A stretch of 64,000 nucleotides of DNA, from the NCBI GenBank assembly GCA_963713965.1, contig OY970217.1:2108001-2172000 (forward strand), read 5' to 3'. Positions within the stretch are counted from its first letter, which is position 1, and every line of letters begins with the position of its first letter. A model generated the notes under the pieces. It was not told the origin of the DNA and ran no database searches. It saw only the letters and a program-made list of their open reading frames with translations. Below, one piece after another: positions 8,722 to 17,925 of the stretch. This DNA is from CALAGB01 sp963713965. Lineage in GTDB: Bacteria > Chloroflexota > Chloroflexia > Thermomicrobiales > Thermomicrobiaceae. Position numbers and translations under genes: made by a program.

Positions 8722-9990
8722 ATGGCCTTTCTCCGTGCGTTACGCCAGAGACATCTGGCAATCCTCTGGCTGAGCCAGGTCCTCTCGGCCATTGGCGACA
8801 ACTTCTACGCCATCGCCATCGTCTGGATGGCCGTCAACGTCGCCGGTAGCGGCGCCGGGTTGGTCGTCGCGGCGCAATCGCTGGCGGGTCTGGTCTTCGG
8901 GTTGTTGGGCGGTGTCTACGCCGACCGCTGGAATCGGCGCACCACCATGATCGTGGTGGACGTCATTCGGGCGGCGGCAGTCGGGATGCTGCCGATCCTC
9001 TCGATGCTGGGCCGCCTGCAGCTGTGGCACATGGCGGCGGCTGGAGTGGTCATCGGTGGGCTGGGAGCCCTCTTCGATCCGGCGCTTCAGGCCAGCCTGC
9101 CCGCACTGTCGGGCGACGTGCAGGTGCTGCAGGCGGCCAACGGGCTGATGGACATGACGCGCCGCCTCGCCCGTGCCATTGCGCCCAGCCTGGTCGGGCT
9201 CGTCGCTGCCCTGCTTCCGGTCTCGCAGTTCTTCTCGCTGGACGCAGTGAGCTTCATCATCTCGGCGGTGGCCATCGGATCGCTCAGTCGCCGCTTTCGC
9301 TGGCAGCCGACGCGGGACGAGCAAGCAGCGCGGGCCGCCACCGGCGTGCTTCGCGAGATCAAGCAGAGCGCTCGCGAGGTCTACGCGCACAAACCCCTCA
9401 CCTGGGCGCTGGCCGGCTCCGGCATCGCCAATCTTGCCTGGAGCATGGCGTTCATCGTCGGCGTGCCGCTGCTGGCACAACGAGTCCTCTCTGGGTCGAT
9501 CGGCGCCTTCGGCCTTATTGTCGGTGCCTATGGCGCCACCAACGTCATCGGCAATTTGATCATCGGCAGCCTCACCATCCACCGACGCGTGGCGGTCCTC
9601 TTCGCCGGGCGCCTGATCATGGGTGGCGGCTTCCTGATCCTGGCCGCTGCACACAGCGTGACGATCGCCGTCATCGGCTCGGGCATCGCCGCCTTTGGCG
9701 GGCCGATGGGGGATCTGGTGCAGCTGACGATGATCCAGACAGATTTCCCGCCCGATCAGATCGGCAAGGTCTATAGCTTTCGTTCGACTATCGCCATGGT
9801 AGGCGGATCAATCGGTCTGTTGCTGGCCGTCCCACTCTTCGCGCACGTCAGCGTGCCGCTGGTGATCGGTGGCTGTGCCGTCTCGATGTTGATCGTGGGC
9901 GCGGCCGGATTCGCCCGCTTCGGCATCACCGAGCCGGTCATACCCGTGCGTGAGGAACAGATGCGGCTGTCCGAATCGAACAGAGTTTAG
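8722..9990 (+). CDS. MFS exporter (EntS/macrolide-efflux type)
   Basis: A 422-residue major-facilitator protein with about 12 hydrophobic segments. The N-terminus HLAILWLSQVLSAIGDNFYA and the cytoplasmic loop GGVYADRWNRRTTMI (MFS motif A, loop 2-3) place it in the MFS_3 group of proton-driven exporters. A central charged loop (FRWQPTRDEQAARAATG) separates the halves. Substrate is unknown. The ribosome-binding site is weak (CGGGAA, spacing about 11). It stands alone after a repeat region, with no drug-resistance partner. Confidence 0.85.
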   Translation: MAFLRALRQRHLAILWLSQVLSAIGDNFYAIAIVWMAVNVAGSGAGLVVAAQSLAGLVFGLLGGVYADRWNRRTTMIVVDVIRAAAVGMLPILSMLGRLQLWHMAAAGVVIGGLGALFDPALQASLPALSGDVQVLQAANGLMDMTRRLARAIAPSLVGLVAALLPVSQFFSLDAVSFIISAVAIGSLSRRFRWQPTRDEQAARAATGVLREIKQSAREVYAHKPLTWALAGSGIANLAWSMAFIVGVPLLAQRVLSGSIGAFGLIVGAYGATNVIGNLIIGSLTIHRRVAVLFAGRLIMGGGFLILAAAHSVTIAVIGSGIAAFGGPMGDLVQLTMIQTDFPPDQIGKVYSFRSTIAMVGGSIGLLLAVPLFAHVSVPLVIGGCAVSMLIVGAAGFARFGITEPVIPVREEQMRLSESNRV

Positions 9991-10119
9991 TGACCGCCCA
10001 CATCAGACACGTCGCCATCTTCAAATCGATGATGTCGATTTCCGCGTCGACGATTCGACCATAAGCAGAAGACGCTGGTCCAAATGGTTGAATGCTCATT
10101 GAGCAAGGAGGATTAGACT

Positions 10120-10599
10120 ATGGCGCAGAAAATCAAGACCTTCCTGTGGTTCGACAATCAGGCCGAAGAGGCCGTGAATTTCTATGTCTCCATCTTCAAG
10201 AACTCCGAGATCACCAACGTCAATCGATACGGTCCGGAGGGACCTGGACCCGCGGGCAGTGTGATGGTTATGGAGTTCACGCTCGATGGAGTTGAGTACA
10301 TCGCGCTCAACGGCGGACCAATGTACCAGTTCACCGAAGCCATCTCCCTCTCGATCGACTGCGACTCACAGGAGGAGGTCGATTACCTCTGGGAGAAGCT
10401 GAGCGACGGCGGCGAGCCGGGGCCGTGCGGGTGGCTGAAAGACCGGTTCGGACTCTCCTGGCAAGTCGTTCCGTCGGCGTTGCCCCGCATGTTGAGCGAC
10501 CCGGATCCGGAGCGCGCCAATCGCGTTATGAGTCGCATGCTGCAGATGAGCAAGATCGACGTCGCCGAACTGCAGAAAGCATACGACGCGGCGGGGTAA
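10120..10599 (+). CDS. PhnB-like VOC-superfamily protein
   Basis: A 159-residue protein of the PhnB/3-demethylubiquinone-methyltransferase-like VOC group. Features seen are KTFLWFDNQAEEAVNFYVS, the mid-protein GVEYIALNGGP, and CGWLKDRFGLSWQVVPSALP, which closes the fold. A C-terminal helix follows (RVMSRMLQMSKIDVAELQKAY). Despite the old family name these proteins are not shown to be methyltransferases; the function is unknown. An excellent AAGGAGG precedes the ATG. It stands alone between an MFS gene and a repeat cluster. Confidence 0.85.
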   Translation: MAQKIKTFLWFDNQAEEAVNFYVSIFKNSEITNVNRYGPEGPGPAGSVMVMEFTLDGVEYIALNGGPMYQFTEAISLSIDCDSQEEVDYLWEKLSDGGEPGPCGWLKDRFGLSWQVVPSALPRMLSDPDPERANRVMSRMLQMSKIDVAELQKAYDAAG

Positions 10600-10642
10600 A
10601 TTCGACCACCCTCATCCCCTGACCCCTTCTCTCCCTCACTAA

Positions 10643-10740
10643 CTCTCCCTCGACCCGAGGGAGAGGACTTGACCAACCTTCCCTTTGACCCTGGTTCGGT
10701 TAAATGGACGCAGTCCACCATCTCCCGTCCGAACGGGAGA
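10643..10740. repeat. Intergenic hairpin repeats between convergent genes
   Basis: Two perfect hairpins, CTCTCCCTCG-ACC-CGAGGGAGAG (10643-10665) and TCTCCCGT-CCGA-ACGGGAGA (10721-10740), lie in pyrimidine-rich sequence starting CTCATCCCCTGACCCC. They fill the gap between convergent genes and could terminate both. They resemble dispersed CTCTCCC/GGGAGAG chromosomal repeats. Confidence 0.65.
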
Positions 10741-10840
10741 AGGGGAACTATCGGGTACGGTTGTTCTGTTCTCTTGAGACGTCTCCCCTCTCCTGCTTGG
10801 CGGGGCTGGGGATGAGGGCCGTCGAGCAACTCGACTCACT

Positions 10841-12103
10841 TCACTCCCCAGGCACATCCACCACTGCCGTTACGGGTTCGGGCTCGGTTCGGAAGCTGGT
10901 GCGGAGATAGAGCACCAGCGCCGGGATGAGCGTGACGCCGGATGCGATCATGGCCGCGGCCAGTGAGACAGCCGTTCCGATGAACCCGATCACCGGACCG
11001 CCAACCACCTGTCCCAACGCGTCGAACTGACTGCTCATCGAGAAGACGGTTGCGCGGATACGCGGCTGCAGGCTCTGGTTCATCCAGGCCGTGTAGAGGG
11101 GCTGGTTGGCGGTGCGCATCGAGTAGGCGGCCCAGTAAGCAGCCAACCCCATGGCGAACCCTCCGGCCACCCCAAAACCGGCCACGCTGAGTGCCAACAC
11201 TCCGTTGATCAGCAGGAGCATGCGGGTTACCCGCTGGTGACTGGTGGTATCGACGCGTCGTAGCGCGACCTCGGTCACCACCAGGCTGAGCGCCATGGCG
11301 CCCGCGTTGATGATGCCGAACCAGACGATGGCGCTCAGGTGGCCGCTCGACGGGAAGCCGAGATTTGCCAGGAAGTGCGCTTCCCAGAGCCGATCGAAGG
11401 CTTCAGACGACATGCCGTAGAAGAGCCCAATGAAGAGGATCGTGATCAGGATCGGTCGACCCCGCACCACCGCGAGCCCGTGCAGGAAAGTGCGCTTCAT
11501 CTCGGCGAACGGGAGACGCTCCGGGTGCGGTATGGGGTGGAAGTTGCGCTCCGGCATAATGAGGAGCATCAGCACTCCGAGCCCGACCACGCCGACGCCG
11601 GAGACGATGATTGGCACGTTGACCCGGATACTGGCCAGCCCCACGCTGATCAGCATGCCCACGATCGACGAGATCTGACCAAGCTGCGCCGACCGCAGGT
11701 AGAGGCGTCCGACGCGTGCCTCGTCGCCCAGTTCATCGGCGATCCAGGCCTCACGCGCGCCGCTGATGAACGTGTAGCCTACGCCCCAGATCACCTGGGC
11801 GATCAGCACCGTGGCGAAGAGGGCGATGGCCCCTTCAAAGGCGAACCCAATCCCGATCAAGATGAACCCGATGATGATCGACGTGCGGCGGCTGCGGACA
11901 TCGGCCACCACGCCGGTTGGGATTTCGAAGAGGAAGGTCGACGCCTCAAGGACCGTACCGACCAGCAGGAGCTCAAACGGATTGAGTCCAACGACCACAA
12001 AGCGATAGACCGTGGTGTATGTGGCGAACATGGAAAAGAGAAGGGAGAAGATCCCCACCATCAGTAGGTAGACGCGCGTTGGAGAGATCGCGTGCGAGAA
12101 CAT
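10841..12103 (-). CDS. MFS transporter
   Basis: A 420-residue MFS protein with about 12 membrane spans. ISPTRVYLLMVGIFSLLFSM starts the first span. The 2-3 loop reads FEIPTGVVADVRSRRTSIII (motif A). The first half ends with GARE-AWIADELGDEARVGRLYLR, a sequence common in a subgroup annotated as multidrug or tetracycline-like exporters. Substrate unknown. The start ATG at 12103 follows GGTGGTAGAGG. It shares no operon with the following gene, as 346 bases and a terminator separate them. Confidence 0.85.
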   Translation of the reverse strand: MFSHAISPTRVYLLMVGIFSLLFSMFATYTTVYRFVVVGLNPFELLLVGTVLEASTFLFEIPTGVVADVRSRRTSIIIGFILIGIGFAFEGAIALFATVLIAQVIWGVGYTFISGAREAWIADELGDEARVGRLYLRSAQLGQISSIVGMLISVGLASIRVNVPIIVSGVGVVGLGVLMLLIMPERNFHPIPHPERLPFAEMKRTFLHGLAVVRGRPILITILFIGLFYGMSSEAFDRLWEAHFLANLGFPSSGHLSAIVWFGIINAGAMALSLVVTEVALRRVDTTSHQRVTRMLLLINGVLALSVAGFGVAGGFAMGLAAYWAAYSMRTANQPLYTAWMNQSLQPRIRATVFSMSSQFDALGQVVGGPVIGFIGTAVSLAAAMIASGVTLIPALVLYLRTSFRTEPEPVTAVVDVPGE

Positions 12104-12392
12104 CCTCTACCACCATCGTACGAGTGGCCCGACGTCAACCGGCGTACCGTGACGAAGGGGCCATGCGACGTTCGTTTTCACACCATGCGGAAACGAACCG
12201 GAACGGACCATCGTCGCGGCATATGCCGTCAGACGCCCATCCGGTCGGGTGGCGTATCGCTCCAGAAACAGTGGAGACGATGAATTAGAGGACTGACACT
12301 CGCTTTGCCTATCGCGCCTGGTTCGAAGATTTCGTGGCAGGACTATACACCATCTTCCCGGACGTGTCGCTCCCAGTTGATGGAAAAAAGGT

Positions 12393-12418
12393 GGCCGCCG
12401 GTGATTCCACCGGCGGCC
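12393..12418 (-). terminator. Rho-independent terminator of the lactonase-like gene
   Basis: The stem GGCCGCCGGTG (12393-12403) pairs with CACCGGCGGCC (12408-12418) around a 4-base loop. On the minus strand a T-run (CTTTTTTCC) follows. It lies about 30 bases after the stop at 12450. Confidence 0.9.
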
Positions 12419-12449
12419 GAGGGAAAAGAGGGACGGGAATGGGGAAGGC

Positions 12450-13553
12450 TTAGTTGCTGGCCAGTCCCGTGGTCGACGCCGGAAGCCCACTGATAACCGT
12501 TACGGAGCTGAGGCTGCCGTTGGAATGAACCCGGAATGCGCCGATGGTGCCGTCGCCATTATTGACGTACAGGAAGTGACTGTTGTTGCTCAACGCCATG
12601 TCGATCGGGCTCGTTCCAGCGCCAGTGCTTGCGGTGACGCCATCGGAGTTGAGGATGGTGAGCGCGCCGTTATGGGCGATGGAGAATCCGGTGATCGAAC
12701 TCGAGCCGGCGTTGGTGGTGTAGACGTAGCGGCCGTTCTTGGTGATCACGACCCAGCAGGCCGCATTCTGGTAGGTCGGCGCGGCCGCGGTGATGGCGCT
12801 GATCGTGCCGTCACGACTGACGGAGTACGGGGTCACGAAGCCGGAGGCCTCCGAAACGATCAGGTGCCCGCGATTGTCGAAGCCAAAGCCATACGGCACG
12901 GCCGCGTTGGAGGCGAAGGTCTGCGGCGGTCCGGCGCTGCCGGAACGACTGACGACGTAGCTGTCGAGCGTGTTTGAGGCCTTGCCGGCGACGATCAGCA
13001 CGTGTCCGTCAGGTGAGAAGCCGATCTGCACCGAGGTTGCGCTCGTCGCTGGTTGCGTCGATCCGGGGATATGGAACAGGTTGCCCCGAGGACCCACGAA
13101 GAAGCCGCTGATGTTCGGCGATCCACCTTCGTTCAGGACGTAGAGGAGATTGTTGTGCAGGGTGAGACTGACCGGAGTTATTCCAGCAGAGTCGATGGTA
13201 TCCGCTAGATCGAGACCCTGGGGCGTCACCCGGAAGCTGGAGATGCTGTTGCTTCCGGCGTTGACGGCGAAGAGCCAACGACCGTTGTCGCTCAAGATGA
13301 CGGCGCCCTGCGAGCCGAGCTTGCTGCCCGTGCCGTTGCCGCCAGAGTTGACGTAACTGTCGAATGCCAAATCACCGTTGGCGGCGCGATTGAAGATGGC
13401 GATGCGGTTACCGCTGGCTTCGTTGGTGATGGTGTAGACCTGTCCGTCCCAGCCGCGCGCGCCCGCGCTCCCAACGAGAGCGGCGAAGGCACTGGCGAGC
13501 AGGCCGACGACGAAGAGTGCTCGAATCGTTCGAGTGAAATGAAATCGGTGCAT
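12450..13553 (-). CDS. Secreted lactonase-like seven-bladed beta-propeller protein
   Basis: A 367-residue exported protein. A signal peptide spans residues 1 to about 33 (RTIRALFVVGLLASAFAAL, then GSAGA). Blade-like repeats follow: IAIFNRAANGDLAF, ILSDNGRWLFAVNAGSNSIS, FSPDGHVLIVAGKASNTLDS, ITKNGRYVYTTNAGSSSITG, LSNNSHFLYVNNGDGTIGAF. This spacing is that of 6-phosphogluconolactonase/YncE-type propellers. Lactonase catalytic residues cannot be confirmed and export argues against the cytosolic enzyme, so a binding or extracellular role is as likely. GGAGG sits five bases before the ATG. It is monocistronic with its own terminator. Confidence 0.75.
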   Translation of the reverse strand: MHRFHFTRTIRALFVVGLLASAFAALVGSAGARGWDGQVYTITNEASGNRIAIFNRAANGDLAFDSYVNSGGNGTGSKLGSQGAVILSDNGRWLFAVNAGSNSISSFRVTPQGLDLADTIDSAGITPVSLTLHNNLLYVLNEGGSPNISGFFVGPRGNLFHIPGSTQPATSATSVQIGFSPDGHVLIVAGKASNTLDSYVVSRSGSAGPPQTFASNAAVPYGFGFDNRGHLIVSEASGFVTPYSVSRDGTISAITAAAPTYQNAACWVVITKNGRYVYTTNAGSSSITGFSIAHNGALTILNSDGVTASTGAGTSPIDMALSNNSHFLYVNNGDGTIGAFRVHSNGSLSSVTVISGLPASTTGLASN

Positions 13554-13819
13554 TCAGTCCTCCAAAGATCGCGAAACACAGATGCCGATGCTGGCCAGGA
13601 TGTGTCGTTCGTCTCCCTTCCGGTCCCGTCCTGAGTGAACGTCGATGATTCGCACTCTGCGCTTTGGGTCTTACGGAGGTCTTACGAGACTGAAGGGGAT
13701 GTGAACGACTTCGAAACAGACTGGAAACACGCGTGCGTCCGGATGGTGGGGTATGAGCGAGCCCATCCGTGGGCTACGTTTCGGGTTAGAATCGACCGAA
13801 GAACGATTTGGAGGCAGTC

Positions 13820-14014
13820 GTGACGGAACGTTGTCCGTTTTGCGGACAGATCAGCCAGATGATCTGGGTGCGGGCGCATTACCAATGCGCGACGTGCGGT
13901 CAGATCGTCGTGCCGTGCTGCAATGGCGAGACGGCCGATTGTCGCGATCTGACGATTTCGGAAACCGGCGCGAATACACCCCTCGATAGTCAACGCAATG
14001 GGAAGGACGCCTGA
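13820..14014 (+). CDS. Small zinc-ribbon protein
   Basis: A 64-residue protein starting at GTG 13820, with GGAGG at 13810-13814. An upstream in-frame TTG lies inside that Shine-Dalgarno. Two CxxC knuckles are visible, CPFCG near the N-terminus and CATCG about 20 residues on, followed by PCCNGE, so at least one Zn2+ site is expected. The role is unknown; small ribbons of this kind can be regulators or partner proteins. Its stop overlaps the leader of the proline dehydrogenase gene by a few bases, which suggests coupled translation and a joint function or control. Confidence 0.7.
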   Translation: MTERCPFCGQISQMIWVRAHYQCATCGQIVVPCCNGETADCRDLTISETGANTPLDSQRNGKDA

Positions 14015-14018
14015 ACTC

Positions 14019-14930
14019 ATGTTCCGTCGCGGAATCTTGGTGGCAACGACGAATCCAGGTGTCTCTCGTTTCGTGCGGCGCTACGGCATGCGCATGGGCG
14101 CGGCCCGTTTCGTCGCCGGTGAGACGCTGGACGAGTGCGTCGTGGTGCTGCGTCGACTGAATCAGCAAGGTCTGGCCACCAATACCACGCTCCTCGGGGA
14201 GGGTGTGCGGGACGAACAGATGGCCGGCGCGGTGGTCGATGAGTATGAGCGGGTTCTGGACCGCATTGCCGACGAGAAGCTGCGAACCAACATCGCGCTG
14301 AAGCTCACGCATCTCGGTCTTGACATCGACGAGGAGCTCGCCTACCGCAACCTCGCCCGGCTGTTGGAGCACGCAGCGACGAAGAATAACTTCATCCGCA
14401 TCGATATGGAGGAGTCGGCCCGGGTCGATCCGACCATGCGCATCTATCAGCGCTTGCGTGCGGATGGGCATGAGAACGCCGGTACGGTGCTGCAGTCATA
14501 TCTCTACAGGACGCAGCGCGATCTGGGCGATCTACTTCCCTTGAACCCCAATCTGCGCCTGGTCAAGGGCGCCTACCTGGAGCCCAGTAACGTCGCCTAT
14601 CCCGAGAAGGCCGACGTCGACCGCAACTATTTGAGCCTGGCGGAACGCATGTTGACGGGCGGCGGCTACACTGCCATCGCCACGCACGACGAGGCGATCA
14701 TCAACCACGTCATCAACTACACGCGTGATCTGGGGATCGGCAACGATCGCTTCGAGTTCCAGATGCTCTACGGCATCCGTCCGCAGTTACAGCTCGATCT
14801 CGTGCGCAAGGGCTATAAAGTGCTGGTGGCGACACCGTTCGGCCACGAGTGGTACTTCTACCTGATGCGTCGCCTGGCCGAGCGCCCGGCCAACAGTCTG
14901 TTCCTGCTGCGCAACTTGGTCCTGAAGTAG
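14019..14930 (+). CDS. putB: Proline dehydrogenase (monofunctional, PutB type)
   Basis: An FAD enzyme that oxidises L-proline to pyrroline-5-carboxylate, the first step of proline catabolism. The 303-residue length fits monofunctional bacterial PRODH (about 300) rather than bifunctional PutA. Barrel motifs seen are NIALKLTHLGLD, IRIDMEESARVDPTM, GTVLQSYLYRTQRD, LRLVKGAYLEP, IATHDEAII and FEFQMLYGIRP, the last near the C-terminal substrate-binding helix. I prefer ATG 14019 (GGAAGGA at 14001-14007) over ATG 13998, which has no Shine-Dalgarno. It follows the zinc-ribbon gene without a gap. No P5C dehydrogenase gene is in the window. Confidence 0.92.
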   Translation: MFRRGILVATTNPGVSRFVRRYGMRMGAARFVAGETLDECVVVLRRLNQQGLATNTTLLGEGVRDEQMAGAVVDEYERVLDRIADEKLRTNIALKLTHLGLDIDEELAYRNLARLLEHAATKNNFIRIDMEESARVDPTMRIYQRLRADGHENAGTVLQSYLYRTQRDLGDLLPLNPNLRLVKGAYLEPSNVAYPEKADVDRNYLSLAERMLTGGGYTAIATHDEAIINHVINYTRDLGIGNDRFEFQMLYGIRPQLQLDLVRKGYKVLVATPFGHEWYFYLMRRLAERPANSLFLLRNLVLK

Positions 14931-15179
14931 CCCGGTCGTCCAGTTGTCGGATACGGCGACGTTCGGTAGACTCCGAAACCGCGTGGTGCGACTGCCGCGC
15001 GTTGGAGCACTGAAGACATGAGCATGAACGTGGTGGCGCCTGCCGTCCTTGCATGGCGCACGAAAGAACCCTTCATCCGAATGCAAGATCTTCCGCTGTC
15101 CTGAGTAAATCGCGCAGAGGACAGCGGGGGAGGGCGCAGTTGGTGACCTCCTCCCAGCATTGTTGGGGGTTCGACGTTC

Positions 15180-16568
15180 ATGTTCAAATTCATACGCTTT
15201 CGCGCCGCAGTTGCCGACGCCGTGCGATCTCGCGGCCAATCTCCTCGCAATAGAGCTTCACCTTCCAGTGACCGGTTAAGTCGCCGCCGCTTGCCGTACG
15301 TCCGTCTGGCAGGCCTCTGGCAGCATCGTGACTTCATGCGCTTCTGGGCCGGCGACAGCGTCTCCGAGATCGGCTCGCAGATCACGCTGCTGGCGCTGCC
15401 GTTGATGGCGGCCCTCTCGCTACATGCGTCTGCCGCGCAGATGGGTTTTCTCACAGCGGCTGGGACGGCTCCCAATCTCATCTTCGGGCTTGTGGCCGGC
15501 GTCTGGATCGATCGGGTACGACGACGTCGCCTGATGATCGCGGTCGATTTCGCTCGCATGTTCTTCCTGTTGAGCATCCCGGCCGTCTGGTTCTTCGGTG
15601 ATATGCGCATTGAGCTCCTCTACGCCGTCACCTTCGTAAACGGCGCGTTGAAGGTCTTCTTCGATGTCGCCTTCATGTCCCATTTGCCGGAGCTCATTGG
15701 GCGCGAGAATCTGCTGGAGGGGAACAGCAAGCTGCAGTCATCCGCCTCGTTCGCCCAGGTGGTGGGGCCGGGCATGGCGGGCGTTCTTGTCGGCGTGCTC
15801 GGCGCGGCCTACGCCGTAGTGCTCGACGCATTTACCTTTCTCATATCGGCGATCTTCCTGCGCCGCATCCGCACACCCGAATCCGAGCCGGATCGTTCGG
15901 TCGATCGCCCAGCGCTCCTTCCGGCTATTCGTCAAGGTTTTGGATTGGCGATCGGCAATGCGACGCTGCGAGCCATGCTCCTCAGCGCAGCCATGACGTC
16001 CTTGTTTGGCTACGTCTTCATGGCCGTTTACGTCCTGTACATGGTCAACATTCTGGGCTTGAGTTCGACAGCGGTCGGTCTCGTTTTCGCCCTCGGCGGC
16101 GTGGGAGCGCTGATCGGTGCCATGATCGCGGCGCCGATGGCCCGGCGCATCGGCGTGGGACCGGCCATCATCGTCGGTCGCGTACTGTTCGGGCTGTGCG
16201 GTGCGCCTGTGCCGCTGGCGGTGCTCTTCCCCTCGGTTGCGTTGCCCATGGTGCTGGCTGCCGAATTCCTCCAGTGGCTGACGTTGCTCATCGCCGACGT
16301 CAACTCCATGAGCCTGCGCCAGGCGATCACGCCGGACCGCTACCTGGGGCGGATCAACGCCACCAGCAAGTTCGTGGTGGGTGGCGGGATTCCGATCGGA
16401 TCCTTGATCGGTGGAGCGTTGGGCGAGTTGATTGGGCTCAAGGCGACACTCGTTGTGGGCATCGTTGGGTTCGTACTAGCCGCCTTCTGGGTCTATTTCT
16501 CGCCGCTACGCCACCTGCAGCACCAGCCGGAGCCACTCGAGCTGGATGAGCCGGTCGCCGCTGATTGA
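15180..16568 (+). CDS. MFS exporter (MFS_3 type)
   Basis: A 462-residue protein with about 12 spans, related in pattern to the MFS gene at 8722. It begins HRDFMRFWAGDSVSEIGSQ at its first span and has GVWIDRVRRRRLMIAVDFAR as the 2-3 loop motif. LPELIGRENLLEGNSKLQSS is a signature loop of the MFS_3/enterobactin-exporter group. Substrate unknown. The start is uncertain: ATG 15180 has a GGGGG stretch 10 bases upstream but gives an Arg-rich 45-residue leader, and TTG 15291 would start just before the first span. It is followed after 117 bases by the crotonase gene on the same strand. Confidence 0.85.
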   Translation: MFKFIRFRAAVADAVRSRGQSPRNRASPSSDRLSRRRLPYVRLAGLWQHRDFMRFWAGDSVSEIGSQITLLALPLMAALSLHASAAQMGFLTAAGTAPNLIFGLVAGVWIDRVRRRRLMIAVDFARMFFLLSIPAVWFFGDMRIELLYAVTFVNGALKVFFDVAFMSHLPELIGRENLLEGNSKLQSSASFAQVVGPGMAGVLVGVLGAAYAVVLDAFTFLISAIFLRRIRTPESEPDRSVDRPALLPAIRQGFGLAIGNATLRAMLLSAAMTSLFGYVFMAVYVLYMVNILGLSSTAVGLVFALGGVGALIGAMIAAPMARRIGVGPAIIVGRVLFGLCGAPVPLAVLFPSVALPMVLAAEFLQWLTLLIADVNSMSLRQAITPDRYLGRINATSKFVVGGGIPIGSLIGGALGELIGLKATLVVGIVGFVLAAFWVYFSPLRHLQHQPEPLELDEPVAAD

Positions 16569-16685
16569 CGCTCAATTTCACGGCTGCTACCGTGAGCAGC
16601 GTGTGGGATCAACGAAATTGGTTGGAGCGGTCCGCGATGCAATGTCGCGGGGTTCAACGCCATTAATGACGGGACGGAGCAGGCC

Positions 16686-17477
16686 ATGGAGCTGACACGA
16701 GTTTTGTGGGAAGAACGGGATGGGGTCGGCGTCATCACCCTCAACCGTCCCGAGCGCCTCAACGCGATCGATCTGCAGACGATTGTCGAGGTCGATTATC
16801 TGGTCGAGCGGAGCTGGAACCGGGAATCGGTACGGGCGCTGATCATCACCGGATCGGGCCGCGGCTTTTCCGCGGGCGCCGACGTGAAGGAGTGGAGCAG
16901 CGGAAGCGGCGGCGAGGACGAAGCGGATATGGATGGCTGGGCGCTGCGCATGCACCGGCTCATGTCGCGCCTCTACCGCATTCCCAAGCCGGTCATCGCG
17001 GCCGTCAACGGCGTGGCGGTGGGTGGCGGCTGCGACCTCACGTTGGTCTGCGACTTCCGCATCGCCTCGACGTCGGCGCGCTTTGGCGAGGTCTACATTC
17101 GGGTTGGTTTCTCGCCCGATGCTGGCGGTACATTCCTTCTACCAAGGCTGATCGGCCCGTCGCGCGCCGCCGAGATGATCTACACCGGCCGCATCATCGA
17201 CGCGCAGGAGGCGGAGCGCATCGGATTGATCAGCGCGCTGGTCGAGCCGGACGAGCTCATGTCGACGGCAATGGAGTGGGCCACGCGGCTGGCCTCTGGA
17301 CCGACGGTTGCCATCGGCCTGGCCAAGGAGTTGATCCGCCAGAATGCCGAGCTGGCCTTCGAGGACGCACTGCGTAACGAGCGCCGGGCCGGACAGATCT
17401 GCGGCGACACGGAGGACCACAAAGAGGGCCTGCGCGCCACCGTCGAAAAGCGCCAGCCAGCCTTCAAGGGGCGGTGA
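16686..17477 (+). CDS. Enoyl-CoA hydratase/isomerase family, PaaG-like
   Basis: A 263-residue crotonase-fold enzyme acting on acyl-CoA thioesters. Oxyanion-hole segments are GRGFSAGADVKEW and AAVNGVAVGGGCDL. In the catalytic region, FGEVYIRVGFSPDAGGTFLL aligns with FGQPEI...IPGAGGT of classical hydratases. The first catalytic Glu is replaced by Tyr and the P-G-AGG by P-D-AGG, as in PaaG-type ring-epoxide isomerases; the Glu in AAEMIYTG is kept. So isomerase is more likely than hydratase activity. GGAG lies six bases before the ATG. No other phenylacetate genes are near. Confidence 0.85.
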   Translation: MELTRVLWEERDGVGVITLNRPERLNAIDLQTIVEVDYLVERSWNRESVRALIITGSGRGFSAGADVKEWSSGSGGEDEADMDGWALRMHRLMSRLYRIPKPVIAAVNGVAVGGGCDLTLVCDFRIASTSARFGEVYIRVGFSPDAGGTFLLPRLIGPSRAAEMIYTGRIIDAQEAERIGLISALVEPDELMSTAMEWATRLASGPTVAIGLAKELIRQNAELAFEDALRNERRAGQICGDTEDHKEGLRATVEKRQPAFKGR

Positions 17478-17577
17478 GCAGCGGGACGAGGCGCGGAAGA
17501 CTCCGGAATGTTCGGGCGTCTCTCCTCGAATGACCCGATCAATGTGGTTCGCTCGAGGGAGGCGCTTGGGTGGTGTG

Positions 17578-17925
17578 CTATTGGGCGGCTATGGCCGTTT
17601 GGTGGGCGGGATCCTCGTGATGTACGCGGACTTCAATCGAAAAGCCCTCACCTAGCGCTTCAACGTAGCGCCGTAACGTGGTCAACGTGTAGGAGTCGTA
17701 GCCGCGCTTTTCGATGCGAGCCACCTGTGCCTGCGAGACTCCGAGCCGCTCTGCCAGTTCGACTTGTGTCAGACCGGCTTCCTGTCGTGCCTCGACCAGC
17801 TGCAGCCAAAGCTCCTTCTTGGCGGATTCCTCTTCATATGCAGCTCGAAACTCCGGATCCGCCATCTGCTGGTCCCAGTAGTCTTCATAAGCTTTCTGAC
17901 CAGTTCGCTTACCGGGGTCAGTCAT
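17578..17925 (-). CDS. HigA-like Xre-family antitoxin
   Basis: A 115-residue protein with a C-terminal helix-turn-helix: LVEARQEAGLTQVELAERLG then VSQAQVARIEKRGYDSYTL, and a short tail. The acidic N-terminal part (YWDQQMADPEFRAAYEEE) is typical of antitoxins that embrace the toxin. Its ATG overlaps the stop of the toxin gene by four bases (17922-17925), giving toxin-first order as in HigBA. Antitoxin plus toxin normally represses the shared promoter. Confidence 0.88.
   Translation of the reverse strand: MTDPGKRTGQKAYEDYWDQQMADPEFRAAYEEESAKKELWLQLVEARQEAGLTQVELAERLGVSQAQVARIEKRGYDSYTLTTLRRYVEALGEGFSIEVRVHHEDPAHQTAIAAQ

Noticed and set aside
8740..9654. 304-residue minus-strand frame inside the MFS gene
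   Set aside because: It lies wholly opposite a clear membrane protein, is rich in Asp, Arg, Gln and Pro with no hydrophobic pattern, and has no binding site. It is a shadow of GC-rich codons.
16686..17477. Classical enoyl-CoA hydratase for the crotonase gene
   Set aside because: One catalytic Glu is replaced by Tyr and PGAGG by PDAGG, which fits PaaG-like isomerases better.
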